A stretch of DNA of 64,000 nucleotides from Cohnella phaseoli (GTDB lineage: Bacteria; Bacillota; Bacilli; Paenibacillales; Paenibacillaceae). A model generated the notes under the pieces. The model had not been told where the DNA came from, did not search any database, and worked only from the letters and a program-made list of their open reading frames with translations. The first letter of the stretch is position 1. Each line of letters starts with the position of its first letter. A program made the translations under genes and the position numbers. The stretch is taken from assembly GCF_003386235.1 (NCBI RefSeq), contig NZ_QRDZ01000001.1, forward strand, positions 248,001 through 312,000. The letters are read 5' to 3'. Positions 53,445 through 61,662 of the stretch are shown in pieces.

Positions 53445-53600
53445 AGATTGTCGATGAAAAAAGTGCATGTATCTCCCGAAGATTGCCTCATACGCTCCTG
53501 AAATCACCTGATCCCGGGTTAATCGTTCTCCATTCGGGATCGTATAGCATCGGAAGGAGATACATGCGCGGCAACATTGTCTATCGATCATCTTTTCCGC
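53445..53600. repeat. Palindromic repeat element lacking outer ends
   Basis: GCATGTATCTCC (53465-53476) and GGAGATACATGC (53556-53567) form the main arms, with GATTGTCGAT/CTATCGATCATC outside. The inner sequence GCCTCATACGCTCCTGAAATC is shared with 19856 and, inverted, with 55483. The GGGGCTGTC ends are absent. It lies between the binding-protein and permease genes, as at 28023. Confidence 0.75.
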
Positions 53601-53633
53601 CTTACACGATAACGAAAGCAGGAGGGGGCAGCG

Positions 53634-54536
53634 ATGCTGCGTAACATGAAATCGCCTTATTGGCCGCTGCATCTGATGCTGCTGCCGGGCTTGATTCTGG
53701 TGCTGATCTACAGCTACGGTCCGATGGTCGGAATCGTCATCGCTTTCCAGAAGTTCATGCCGGCCAAAGGGGGATTGTTCGCTTCGGATTGGGCGGGGCT
53801 GGATAATTTCCGCTATGTGCTCGATATGCCCGATTCGATGCGGGTGCTTAAAAACACGATCCTCATCGCGATGTTCAAAATCGTCGTCGGCCTGATCGTG
53901 CCGATTACCGTCGCGCTGCTTCTGAACGAAGTGCGCAAGGAGCTGTTCAAGCGCGGCGTGCAAACGCTGATCTATTTGCCGCATTTTCTATCGTGGATTA
54001 TTCTCGGCGGCATTCTGATTGATATTTTGTCGCCTTCAAGCGGCATCGTGAATCAATTTCTCGGTCTCTTCGGCATCGAATCGATTTATTTCCTCGGCGA
54101 CAATTCCTGGTTTCGGCCAGTTCTCGTCCTGTCGGACGTATGGAAGGAATTCGGATTTAATACGATCGTCTACCTTGCCGCTTTGACTGGCATCAATCCC
54201 GCGCTGTACGAAGCGGCCATCGTGGACGGGGCAGGGCGCTGGAAGCAGACGCTGAACGTGACGCTGCCGGGCATGATGCCGATCATCGTGCTGACGATGA
54301 CGCTGGCGCTGGGCAACGTTCTTAACGCCGGATTCGACCAGGTGTTTAATCTGTACAGCCCGCAGGTATACGAAAGCGGCGATATTATCGATACGTTCGT
54401 ATACCGGATCGGCCTCGTCGACGCGCAGTACGGTGTGGCTACGGCGGTCGGATTGTTCAAATCCGTCGTGTCGTTCACGTTTATTACCGCATCCTATTAT
54501 TTGGCCTATCGATTCGCGAACTATCGGATTTTCTGA
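53634..54536 (+). CDS. ABC sugar permease, LplB/UgpA-like
   Basis: 300 residues; GGAGGGGGC precedes the ATG. Six helices; EAA loop EAAIVDGAGRWKQTLNVTLPG; N-terminus YWPLHLMLLPGLILVLIYSY and ending FANYRIF. Very similar to the permease at 28233. It pairs with the next gene product. Confidence 0.9.
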   Translation: MLRNMKSPYWPLHLMLLPGLILVLIYSYGPMVGIVIAFQKFMPAKGGLFASDWAGLDNFRYVLDMPDSMRVLKNTILIAMFKIVVGLIVPITVALLLNEVRKELFKRGVQTLIYLPHFLSWIILGGILIDILSPSSGIVNQFLGLFGIESIYFLGDNSWFRPVLVLSDVWKEFGFNTIVYLAALTGINPALYEAAIVDGAGRWKQTLNVTLPGMMPIIVLTMTLALGNVLNAGFDQVFNLYSPQVYESGDIIDTFVYRIGLVDAQYGVATAVGLFKSVVSFTFITASYYLAYRFANYRIF

Positions 54537-54549
54537 AAGGAGGGGCAAT

Positions 54550-55434
54550 ATGGTCGAGTCTTACTCCCCGGGCAGGAAAGTGTTTATCGGCGCAAACTAT
54601 GCGGCGCTAGCCTTGTTATCTCTGCTCTGTCTCATCCCGCTGATCCATGTGCTGGCCGTCTCCTTCAGCTCCAGTCAAGCGGCGACCGCCGGGCTCGTGA
54701 AGCTGTGGCCCGTCGATTTTACGCTAAGCTCTTATCGCTTCGTGCTGGCTAAGCCGGAGTTTCTGAAGTCGATCGGGGTGACGCTGACGCGGGTTGCAAT
54801 CGGGCTGACGGTCAACATGGCGTTAACCATCCTTGTCGCCTATCCGTTGTCCAAGGAGGTTGGCCGGTTTCCTTACCGCACGCTCTACGTCTGGATATTC
54901 GTCGTCACGATGCTGTTCTACGGCGGTCTTATCCCGCAATATATGATCGTAAAGTATACAGGCATTATGGATTCGATCTGGGCGCTTGTGCTTCCGGGGG
55001 CGGTTCCTATCTTTAACGTCGTGCTGCTGCTCAACTTTTTTCGAGGGCTGCCCCGCGAATTGGAGGAAGCCGCATTCATCGACGGCGCGGGCCACTGGAC
55101 GACGTTGTGGCGCATTATGGTGCCGCTGTCCGCGCCCGCACTGGCGACGCTTACGTTGTTCGCGACAGTAGGCCATTGGAATTCCTGGTTCGACGGCCTT
55201 ATTTTCATGAACTCACCGGACCATTATCCGCTTCAAAGCTATTTGCAGACGGTCGTCATCAACCGCGATCTCAGCCTCGTCTCTGCGGCGGACATGAAGT
55301 CTCTCGCCGAGGTGAGCGACAGAACGGCCAAGGCGGCTCAGATTTTCCTCGGCGCGCTGCCGATTCTGCTTGTCTATCCGTTCTTGCAGCGCTTCTTCAT
55401 GAAAGGCATCGTGCTGGGGAGCGTCAAAGGCTGA
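54550..55434 (+). CDS. ABC sugar permease, LplC/YtcP-like
   Basis: 294 residues from the ATG at 54550 (AAAGGAGGGG upstream, 13 bases after the previous stop). Six helices; EAA-type loop ELEEAAFIDGAGHWTTLWRIMVPLS; the C-terminus PFLQRFFMKGIVLGSVKG is nearly the same as that of the permease at 29159. Last gene of the second transporter operon; a large palindromic repeat follows. Confidence 0.9.
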   Translation: MVESYSPGRKVFIGANYAALALLSLLCLIPLIHVLAVSFSSSQAATAGLVKLWPVDFTLSSYRFVLAKPEFLKSIGVTLTRVAIGLTVNMALTILVAYPLSKEVGRFPYRTLYVWIFVVTMLFYGGLIPQYMIVKYTGIMDSIWALVLPGAVPIFNVVLLLNFFRGLPRELEEAAFIDGAGHWTTLWRIMVPLSAPALATLTLFATVGHWNSWFDGLIFMNSPDHYPLQSYLQTVVINRDLSLVSAADMKSLAEVSDRTAKAAQIFLGALPILLVYPFLQRFFMKGIVLGSVKG

Positions 55435-55482
55435 CGATATCGGTCATATGCGGTGTCATCGGCGCTCCGGCAGAGGAATGAA

Positions 55483-55697
55483 GGGGCTGTCCCCGAAGTA
55501 AAAAGAGTCGTACAAAAAGATAATCGATAGAGAATGTTGTCGTACATGTATCTCCTTCCGATGCTATACGATACTGAAATCTGAATGGGTAAACCCGTTA
55601 AGAGGTGATTTCAATACCGTATGAGGCGTCTCCAGGAGATACATGTACTTTTTCTTGATCGATTATCCTGTACGATCTTACTTAGGGGGACAGCCCC
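55483..55697. repeat. Complete palindromic repeat element, about 215 bases
   Basis: The best copy of the family. It begins GGGGCTGTCCCC and ends GGGGGACAGCCCC; both halves share AGATAATCGAT/ATCGATTATC, GTACATGTATCTCC/GGAGATACATGTAC and a central GAAATC..GATTTC palindrome, so almost the whole element folds on itself. It fills the gap between the second transporter operon and the third regulatory cassette and can act as a two-way terminator. The remaining gap to 55870 holds only a short TCCGGC/GCCGGA hairpin. Confidence 0.85.
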
Positions 55698-55870
55698 TTC
55701 TTTGTTGTATTTGTCCGCCATAGTAAGATTTTCAACCCAATAAAGAAATTTAACACATTGTTTGCCGGGGCATTCGTCATGTAAAGTTAACATCAAAGGC
55801 TCATCTTCCGGCATCTCGCCGGAGCCTGATCGTTGACGACATTCGCGAATGGCACGGGGGTGCAGCATCC

Positions 55871-57496
55871 ATGTACAAAATTATGCTCGTGGACGACGAG
55901 AGCGAAGTCAGGGAAGCGATTCGCGAAAGCATCGATTGGCCCCGCCACGGCTACGAGTTCGTCGGCGGCTATGCGAACGGCGCGGAGGCGCTGGAGGCGA
56001 TATTGGACCATCGTCCGGACCTGGTGCTGTCGGATATTTGCATGCCGCATATGGACGGCATCGAGATGACGAAGCAGGTCGCGCAGGCGGCGCCCGATAC
56101 GAAGGTCGTCATTCTGACCGGACACGATGAATTCGACTATGCCCAGCAGGCGCTGCGGTTGAAGGTACACGACTTCGTAATCAAGCCGATTACGCCGCGG
56201 GAGCTGCGGGCTTTGCTCGACAAAATCAAGATAGAGCTGGACCGGGAGGCGGAGGAGCGCGACAATATGGCCCGGCTGCGCGAACAGCTGCAGGAAAGCC
56301 TGCCTCTGCTTAAGGAGCGGTTTCTGGAATGTCTCGTACAGGGGGCGATCGGCGAAGAGGAGGCGGAGCGCAGGTTTGCGTACTTCGGCCTGGTCAAGCC
56401 CGTTCCGCCGCTGGTTGCGCTTGCCGTCGATATCGATCAGTTAAACGACGGTTCTCGTGAACGCTGGGAGAACAATCCCGAGCTCCAGCGCTACGCCGCT
56501 TACAAAATTGCCTCGGAGACGACGGAAGGCCGGGACGCTCTTGTGTTTCGGACAAAAGAGGAACGGGTCGTCGTACTTCTGTACGGTTTCCCGGAGGAGG
56601 GCGGCGAGGCGGAAATCTCTCAGCTGGCGGAATCGATTCGCCGCAGCATGGAGAAGTATATGAAGTTTACGGTAACGATCGGGGTCGGTGCGCCATGCTC
56701 CTCGCTTAGCGATATTCCCTGGTCTTACGAAGCGTCGTTGTCCGCGCTCGACTATCGTTTTCTGCTTGGCAACAACCGGGTCATTCGTTTGCAGGATTTG
56801 GAGCGACCTTCGTCGTACTCCTGCCCGCCCGACTATGAATGGAATCGCAAGTTCGCCAGCGCGCTGAAGACGGGAACGCATCGGGAAACGCATCTGCTGA
56901 TCGAACAATTTATCGGCCAGCTCAAGTCGTCGCCGCTGCCGCTGGAGGTGTGCTACGTGCGCATCCAGTCGATGATGATCGACGTCGTCAGTTCGATTCA
57001 CGAGCTGCTCGGAGAGAGCGGGAATTGGCTGCGCCAGTTAGGCTCGGCGCTGCAGCACATCGATAAATTCCACCGGCTGGAGGATGTGGAGGCATGGCTC
57101 AAAAATATATCCTGCGAAGCGATTGAACTGATTGCGGATCGCCGCAGCGACCTGTCGCAGCTTCAGGTGCGCAGCGCAATTGAATACATCGAACAGCACT
57201 ATCGGGAAGAGAGTCTGTCGCTGATGGATATTTGCAATCACGTCCATATGAGCAAAAGCTATTTCAGTACGTTGTTCAAGCAGCATACGGGGCAGACGAT
57301 GATGGAATACGTCACGCGCATCCGGCTTGAAACGGCGAAGACGCTGCTGCAGGCCAATCCGCCGATTAAAACGTACGATATCGCGGCCGGCGTCGGTTAT
57401 GGCGATCCGCAATATTTCAGCGTACTGTTCAAGAAGCACGTCGGCGTCACTCCTACCGAATACCGCGACGCGATGGCGAAGGAGTCGACGGCATGA
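55871..57496 (+). CDS. Response regulator, YesN-type (receiver plus AraC HTH)
   Basis: 541 residues. Receiver with IMLVDDESEVREAI, phospho-acceptor Asp in DLVLSDICMPHMDG and the lysine of FVIKPIT; a helical middle region; AraC domain with LMDICNHVHMSKSYFSTLFKQ and TYDIAAGVGYGDPQYFSVLFKK. It is more distant from the other two YesN proteins than they are from each other. Its stop overlaps the start of the kinase gene (ATGA). First gene of a cassette that continues with a kinase and two anchored binding proteins. Confidence 0.9.
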   Translation: MYKIMLVDDESEVREAIRESIDWPRHGYEFVGGYANGAEALEAILDHRPDLVLSDICMPHMDGIEMTKQVAQAAPDTKVVILTGHDEFDYAQQALRLKVHDFVIKPITPRELRALLDKIKIELDREAEERDNMARLREQLQESLPLLKERFLECLVQGAIGEEEAERRFAYFGLVKPVPPLVALAVDIDQLNDGSRERWENNPELQRYAAYKIASETTEGRDALVFRTKEERVVVLLYGFPEEGGEAEISQLAESIRRSMEKYMKFTVTIGVGAPCSSLSDIPWSYEASLSALDYRFLLGNNRVIRLQDLERPSSYSCPPDYEWNRKFASALKTGTHRETHLLIEQFIGQLKSSPLPLEVCYVRIQSMMIDVVSSIHELLGESGNWLRQLGSALQHIDKFHRLEDVEAWLKNISCEAIELIADRRSDLSQLQVRSAIEYIEQHYREESLSLMDICNHVHMSKSYFSTLFKQHTGQTMMEYVTRIRLETAKTLLQANPPIKTYDIAAGVGYGDPQYFSVLFKKHVGVTPTEYRDAMAKESTA

Positions 57497-59259
57497 TCAA
57501 AGGCTGGACAGCCGACACCTTTAAATTCAGAAGCATTCAAGTGAGTCTATCCGTCGCCTTTCTGTGCCTGATTTTATTTTCCATTCTGGTGACCAGTCTG
57601 ATCTCCTATCGTCTATCCGCGCAGTCGGTCGAACGCAATTCGGAGCACTATATCTCGGAAATCGTGCAACAGGTCAATCTCAACCTGCAATCCTACATTA
57701 ATAATATGGAGAACATCGGAATTCTCGCGCTCACGAACAAAGATTTGAAATATTACATCGAAAGCACGAGCTTTCTGTTGGAAGAGGACGTCAGGCCGTA
57801 CGAGAAAAAAATATCCGATTTGTTCCAATCCATACGGGTTACGCGCAAGGACATCGCATCGATTATGGTGTTTGGTTACAACGGCCGCATCGTCTCTGAT
57901 CGTCGTATCACGAGCCTGAACCCGAGCAGCCGAATCGAGGAGCAGCCGTGGTACAGAGATGCCAAGAAGGGAGGCGGCCGCTCGGTTTTGTCGTCCCCGC
58001 ACGTGCAGAATCTGATCCAGAACGAGTACCGCTGGGTTGTATCGCTTAGCCGCGAGCTGAAGAGCGCGGACGGCATTACGGGCGAAGGTATTTTTCTAGT
58101 GGATTTGAATTTGAGCGTCATCAAGGAAATTTGCAGTCAGATCAATCTGGGCAAAAGGGGCTACGTGTTCATTCTCGACTCGGAGGGCGGCATCGTTCAC
58201 CATCCGCAGCAGAAGCTGATCGCCAGCAATCTGAAGACCGAGCTGATCGACAGGGTGATGACGACCGGAACCGGCAGCTTTACGGCGGGAGAGGGCGGCA
58301 GCAAGCGCATCTACACGATCCAGGAAACCCATTTCGGCTGGAAAATCGTCGGCGTCGCCTATGCGAACGAGTTGATTGTCAATCAGGAGCAGATTCGGAT
58401 GTCCTATCTACTCTGGACCGTGCTCGCTCTCGTCATCGCGCTGCTGCTGTCCTTTTACTTCTCCGGGCGTCTATCCAGTCCGATCAAACGGCTGCAGCTT
58501 CAGATGAAGAAGGTGGAAAAAGGGGATTTCAACGTCCGCACCGAAGCGCTGCCGGAGAACGAGATCGGCCAACTGGGCCGTACGTTTAACGTGATGGTCG
58601 GCCGCATTAAGGAATTGATGGACCAGATTATCCAGAACGAAGACTTTAAACGGAAAAGCGAATTAAAGGTGCTGCAATCGCAAATTAATCCGCATTTTCT
58701 GTACAACACGCTCGACTCGATCATCTGGATGGCCGAACGCCGCAAGCACGAAGAGGTGGTGGAGATGACTTCTTCGTTGGCCAAGCTGTTCCGGGCCATC
58801 ATTAACCGGAACGACGAGACGGTACCGGTACGCATCGAACTGGAGCACATTACGCATTACCTGTCGATCCAGAAGATGAGATATAAGGACAAGCTTGATT
58901 TTCAGATCGAGGCGGATCCCGCGATGATGAACTATAAGGTGCCGAAAATCATTTTGCAGCCGATTATCGAGAATGCGATCTATCACGGCATCAAGAACAA
59001 ACCGGGGCTCGGGATGATTCGCATCGTCGGCAGCGTTCACGAACAGCATCTCGAATTCGTGATCGCGGACAACGGCATCGGCATGGAGCCGTCCCGTCTG
59101 GAACAGGTGCTGAAGCCAACGGAAGGGCCGGCGGCAAGCATTGGCATTCGCAACGTCAACGAGCGAATTAAGCTGTTCGGCGGCGAGTACGGAATTCGGA
59201 TCAAGAGCGAGCTATCGATCGGCACCGAGGTGACGGTCGTGCTGCCAAAGCTGACATAG
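57493..59259 (+). CDS. Sensor histidine kinase, YesM-type
   Basis: 588 residues. First helix SLSVAFLCLILFSILVTSLI, a double-Cache-like sensor of about 270 residues (RKDIASIMVFGYNGRIVSD), second helix LLWTVLALVIALLLSFYFSG, HAMP, the phospho-acceptor His in QSQINPHFLYNT, and HATPase motifs IIENAIYHGI, IADNGIGM and SIGIRNVNERI. Unlike the two other kinases in the window, it is followed directly by genes for membrane-anchored binding proteins, which may present the ligand to its sensor domain. Confidence 0.9.
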   Translation: MIKGWTADTFKFRSIQVSLSVAFLCLILFSILVTSLISYRLSAQSVERNSEHYISEIVQQVNLNLQSYINNMENIGILALTNKDLKYYIESTSFLLEEDVRPYEKKISDLFQSIRVTRKDIASIMVFGYNGRIVSDRRITSLNPSSRIEEQPWYRDAKKGGGRSVLSSPHVQNLIQNEYRWVVSLSRELKSADGITGEGIFLVDLNLSVIKEICSQINLGKRGYVFILDSEGGIVHHPQQKLIASNLKTELIDRVMTTGTGSFTAGEGGSKRIYTIQETHFGWKIVGVAYANELIVNQEQIRMSYLLWTVLALVIALLLSFYFSGRLSSPIKRLQLQMKKVEKGDFNVRTEALPENEIGQLGRTFNVMVGRIKELMDQIIQNEDFKRKSELKVLQSQINPHFLYNTLDSIIWMAERRKHEEVVEMTSSLAKLFRAIINRNDETVPVRIELEHITHYLSIQKMRYKDKLDFQIEADPAMMNYKVPKIILQPIIENAIYHGIKNKPGLGMIRIVGSVHEQHLEFVIADNGIGMEPSRLEQVLKPTEGPAASIGIRNVNERIKLFGGEYGIRIKSELSIGTEVTVVLPKLT

Positions 59260-59271
59260 AGGGGGAGCCGC

Positions 59272-60258
59272 ATGAGTCCGGGAAAACGATCGTTGACGGC
59301 GGTGCTGCTGCTTCTGGTTACGGCGCTGCTCATTGTCTACGGCATCGATACGCTGCGGCTGACAAGCGATCGGGGCAAGAAAATCGCCGTTGTGCTGAAG
59401 ACGTCGGACATCCGTTCCGAATATTGGCGGACGGTGCGCGAGGGAATGGAGCTGGCGGCCAAGGAGTTCGACATCGACATCGAGATTACGGGGACGCTGT
59501 CCGATACGGACGCGGAAGGGCAAATCCGGATGATCGGAGAAGCGCTGGCCAAGAAGCCCGCCGCCCTCGTGTTGGGCGCGACGGAGCCGCTCAAGCTCGA
59601 GGCTGCGACGCGCGATGCGAGGCGGGCCGGGGCGAAGCTGATTCTGATCGATACGGACGTTCCGGGCAGCCAGCCCGCCAGCCTGGTCGCGACCGATCAT
59701 GTGGAGGCAGGCCGGCTGGCCGGACGGAGCATGATTGCACCGCAGGACAAAGAGACGTTCCAGGTCGCCGTGCTCGGAGACCGCGTCGAAACTTCTGCGC
59801 AGGTGGATCGGCTTAGAGGGCTGGAGGAGGCGTTCGCGGAGACTCCTGTCGTCGAATTTCTCGGCAAGCACGAATTCGGAGGGCAAGAGGACGACGCGTA
59901 CGAGCGGACGGGAGAACTGCTCGACCGCTACCCCGCTCTTCGGGGCATCGTCGGCTTGAACGAACAGGCGACAGTTGGAGCCGCGAAGGCGATCAAGGAG
60001 CGAGAGTTGGTCGGGAAGGTCAAGCTGGTCAGCTTCGACAGCTCCATCTACGAGATCAAACTGCTGGAGGAAGGCGTCCTGCAGGCGACGGTTGTTCAGA
60101 AACCGTTCAACATGGGCTATCTGGCGATCGAATCGGCCGCGCGGGCGCTGCGGGGCGTCAAGCTTGATCCGAGGCTGAATATCGAAGCTCAGGTCATTAC
60201 GAAGGACAATCTGTATACGCAAGGCAATCAAGAGCTGCTGTTCCCGTTGGTGGATTAA
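59272..60258 (+). CDS. Membrane-anchored periplasmic-binding-protein (RbsB/XylFII-like)
   Basis: 328 residues. An uncleaved-looking N-terminal helix (LTAVLLLLVTALLIVYGI) with no lipobox cysteine is followed by a type-I sugar-binding fold (KIAVVLKTSDIRSEYWRTV, LVLGATEPLKLE, LILIDTDVPG, VAVLGDR, GIVGLNEQATVGA, KLVSFDSS). The order regulator-kinase-this gene resembles the XylFII-LytS-YesN xylose sensing system of Clostridium beijerinckii, where an anchored binding protein signals to the kinase rather than to a transporter. No RbsC- or RbsA-like partner is present, which favours a sensing role. GAGGGGG precedes the start. Confidence 0.8.
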   Translation: MSPGKRSLTAVLLLLVTALLIVYGIDTLRLTSDRGKKIAVVLKTSDIRSEYWRTVREGMELAAKEFDIDIEITGTLSDTDAEGQIRMIGEALAKKPAALVLGATEPLKLEAATRDARRAGAKLILIDTDVPGSQPASLVATDHVEAGRLAGRSMIAPQDKETFQVAVLGDRVETSAQVDRLRGLEEAFAETPVVEFLGKHEFGGQEDDAYERTGELLDRYPALRGIVGLNEQATVGAAKAIKERELVGKVKLVSFDSSIYEIKLLEEGVLQATVVQKPFNMGYLAIESAARALRGVKLDPRLNIEAQVITKDNLYTQGNQELLFPLVD

Positions 60259-60285
60259 GCGGTTTTGAAAGGGGCAACCGAGCGG

Positions 60286-61551
60286 ATGAGTAAATCGTCG
60301 ATGGCGACAATCGGGCTGTCGCTGCTGCTGGCGATCGGGCTGATCGTCCGATACGCGGGCATGGGCGATACCGCCCCGGCAGCGTCGAATATCGAGAAGA
60401 AATCGCTGATCAAATTTGTCGCCGCGGAATACAGCACCGCGACCAAGCCGTACTTCGAAAATCTGGTCAACGAGTTCGAATCCGAATATCCGCACATCGA
60501 CATTGAGCTGCAGGTCATCAACTGGGACATTATCGACAGCGTCTACAAAACGATGATCAGCCGAGACCAGCCTCCCGACCTGATGCTGTCGAATTTGTAT
60601 GCGCATTTCGCCCAGGACGGGAAGCTTAACCGCATGGACGAATTGCTGTCCTCCGAGCTGTCGGCGAAGCTGTATCCTTTTCTGGCGTATCCGCATAAAG
60701 TCGGCGGCGTGCAGTATTCGATTCCGTACGTGTCCACCGTTCGGGAGTTGTATTACAACAAGGATTTATTCGATGAGGCCGGCTTGTCCGAGCCGCCCGC
60801 AACCTGGTCCGAGCTGGAGCAAGCGGCGCGTCGGATCAAAACTAAGCTGCAGATCGAAGGCTTCGGCGTCGATCTGTCCGACAACGAGATATGGGCGTAT
60901 TTGACGTATTTCTTCATCGGCGCCGGAGGGGGCTGGATGAAGGACGGCAAATGGGCTATCAACTCCGAGGCTAACGTCGAGGGACTGGAGTTTCTGAAGC
61001 GGCTGTACGAGGAGGGCTTGACGGACGCCGATCCGACCGTGACGACGCGCGACGAGAAGCAGCGCATTCTCGGCAACGGGAAGCTGGGGATGATGATCTC
61101 CGGCAACTATTTCGAATCGGTCGTCCCTTACGAGTATAAGGGCCTGAAGTGGGGCAAGGGGCCGATTCCCGTCCGCGATGGCGTCGAGCCGTTTGTGTTC
61201 GGCGTCCAGGACGTGTTGATCTCGTTCAAGACCGACCATACCGATCGTGAGGCGCTATCCCTGTTCCTTGACTTCCTCTACGAGGATGACAGATACGAGG
61301 AACTGATTCTTAGAGAAGGCTTCCTGCCGGTTACGCGTACGGTCGGCGACAACCTGAGTCTGAATAACCCGACGATGACGAAAAATCTGGACGCCTTGAA
61401 GCGGGCGATGTTCTATCCGATTCACGATCCGGCTTGGTCTACTGTGCAGGACGCGACGAGAAATATGGGACCGGCAGTGCTGTCCGGACCGATGAGCCCG
61501 CGCCAGGTGCTCGACAGACTGCAGGAAATCGCACTCAGTCGCAAACCGTAA
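60286..61551 (+). CDS. Non-lipidated, membrane-anchored solute-binding protein
   Basis: 421 residues from the ATG at 60286. N-terminal hydrophobic helix (MATIGLSLLLAIGLIVRYAG) without a lipobox cysteine, then a family-1 binding-protein core (FVAAEYSTATKPYFENLVNEF, PPDLMLSNLYAHFAQDGKL, VGGVQYSIPYVSTVRELYYN, GAGGGWMKDGKWAINS, LGNGKLGMMISG). It differs from the lipoprotein binding protein encoded next in lacking lipidation and in length. It may be an additional ligand presenter for the kinase, or the importer's second receptor. AAAGGGG lies about 11 bases upstream. Confidence 0.8.
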   Translation: MSKSSMATIGLSLLLAIGLIVRYAGMGDTAPAASNIEKKSLIKFVAAEYSTATKPYFENLVNEFESEYPHIDIELQVINWDIIDSVYKTMISRDQPPDLMLSNLYAHFAQDGKLNRMDELLSSELSAKLYPFLAYPHKVGGVQYSIPYVSTVRELYYNKDLFDEAGLSEPPATWSELEQAARRIKTKLQIEGFGVDLSDNEIWAYLTYFFIGAGGGWMKDGKWAINSEANVEGLEFLKRLYEEGLTDADPTVTTRDEKQRILGNGKLGMMISGNYFESVVPYEYKGLKWGKGPIPVRDGVEPFVFGVQDVLISFKTDHTDREALSLFLDFLYEDDRYEELILREGFLPVTRTVGDNLSLNNPTMTKNLDALKRAMFYPIHDPAWSTVQDATRNMGPAVLSGPMSPRQVLDRLQEIALSRKP

Positions 61552-61662
61552 CGCAGTACTTTTTTCCATGTTTTACAGAAATATATTCGATTCGGATCCT
61601 CCTTGATAACGATTATGATGAACATGCAAGCCATCAAACATCGAAATCAAGGAGGTTTTATC

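Noticed and set aside
59212..60696. 494-codon antisense frame across two binding-protein genes
   Set aside because: Both sense frames have clear binding-protein sequence; the antisense product is low-complexity and has no ribosome binding site.
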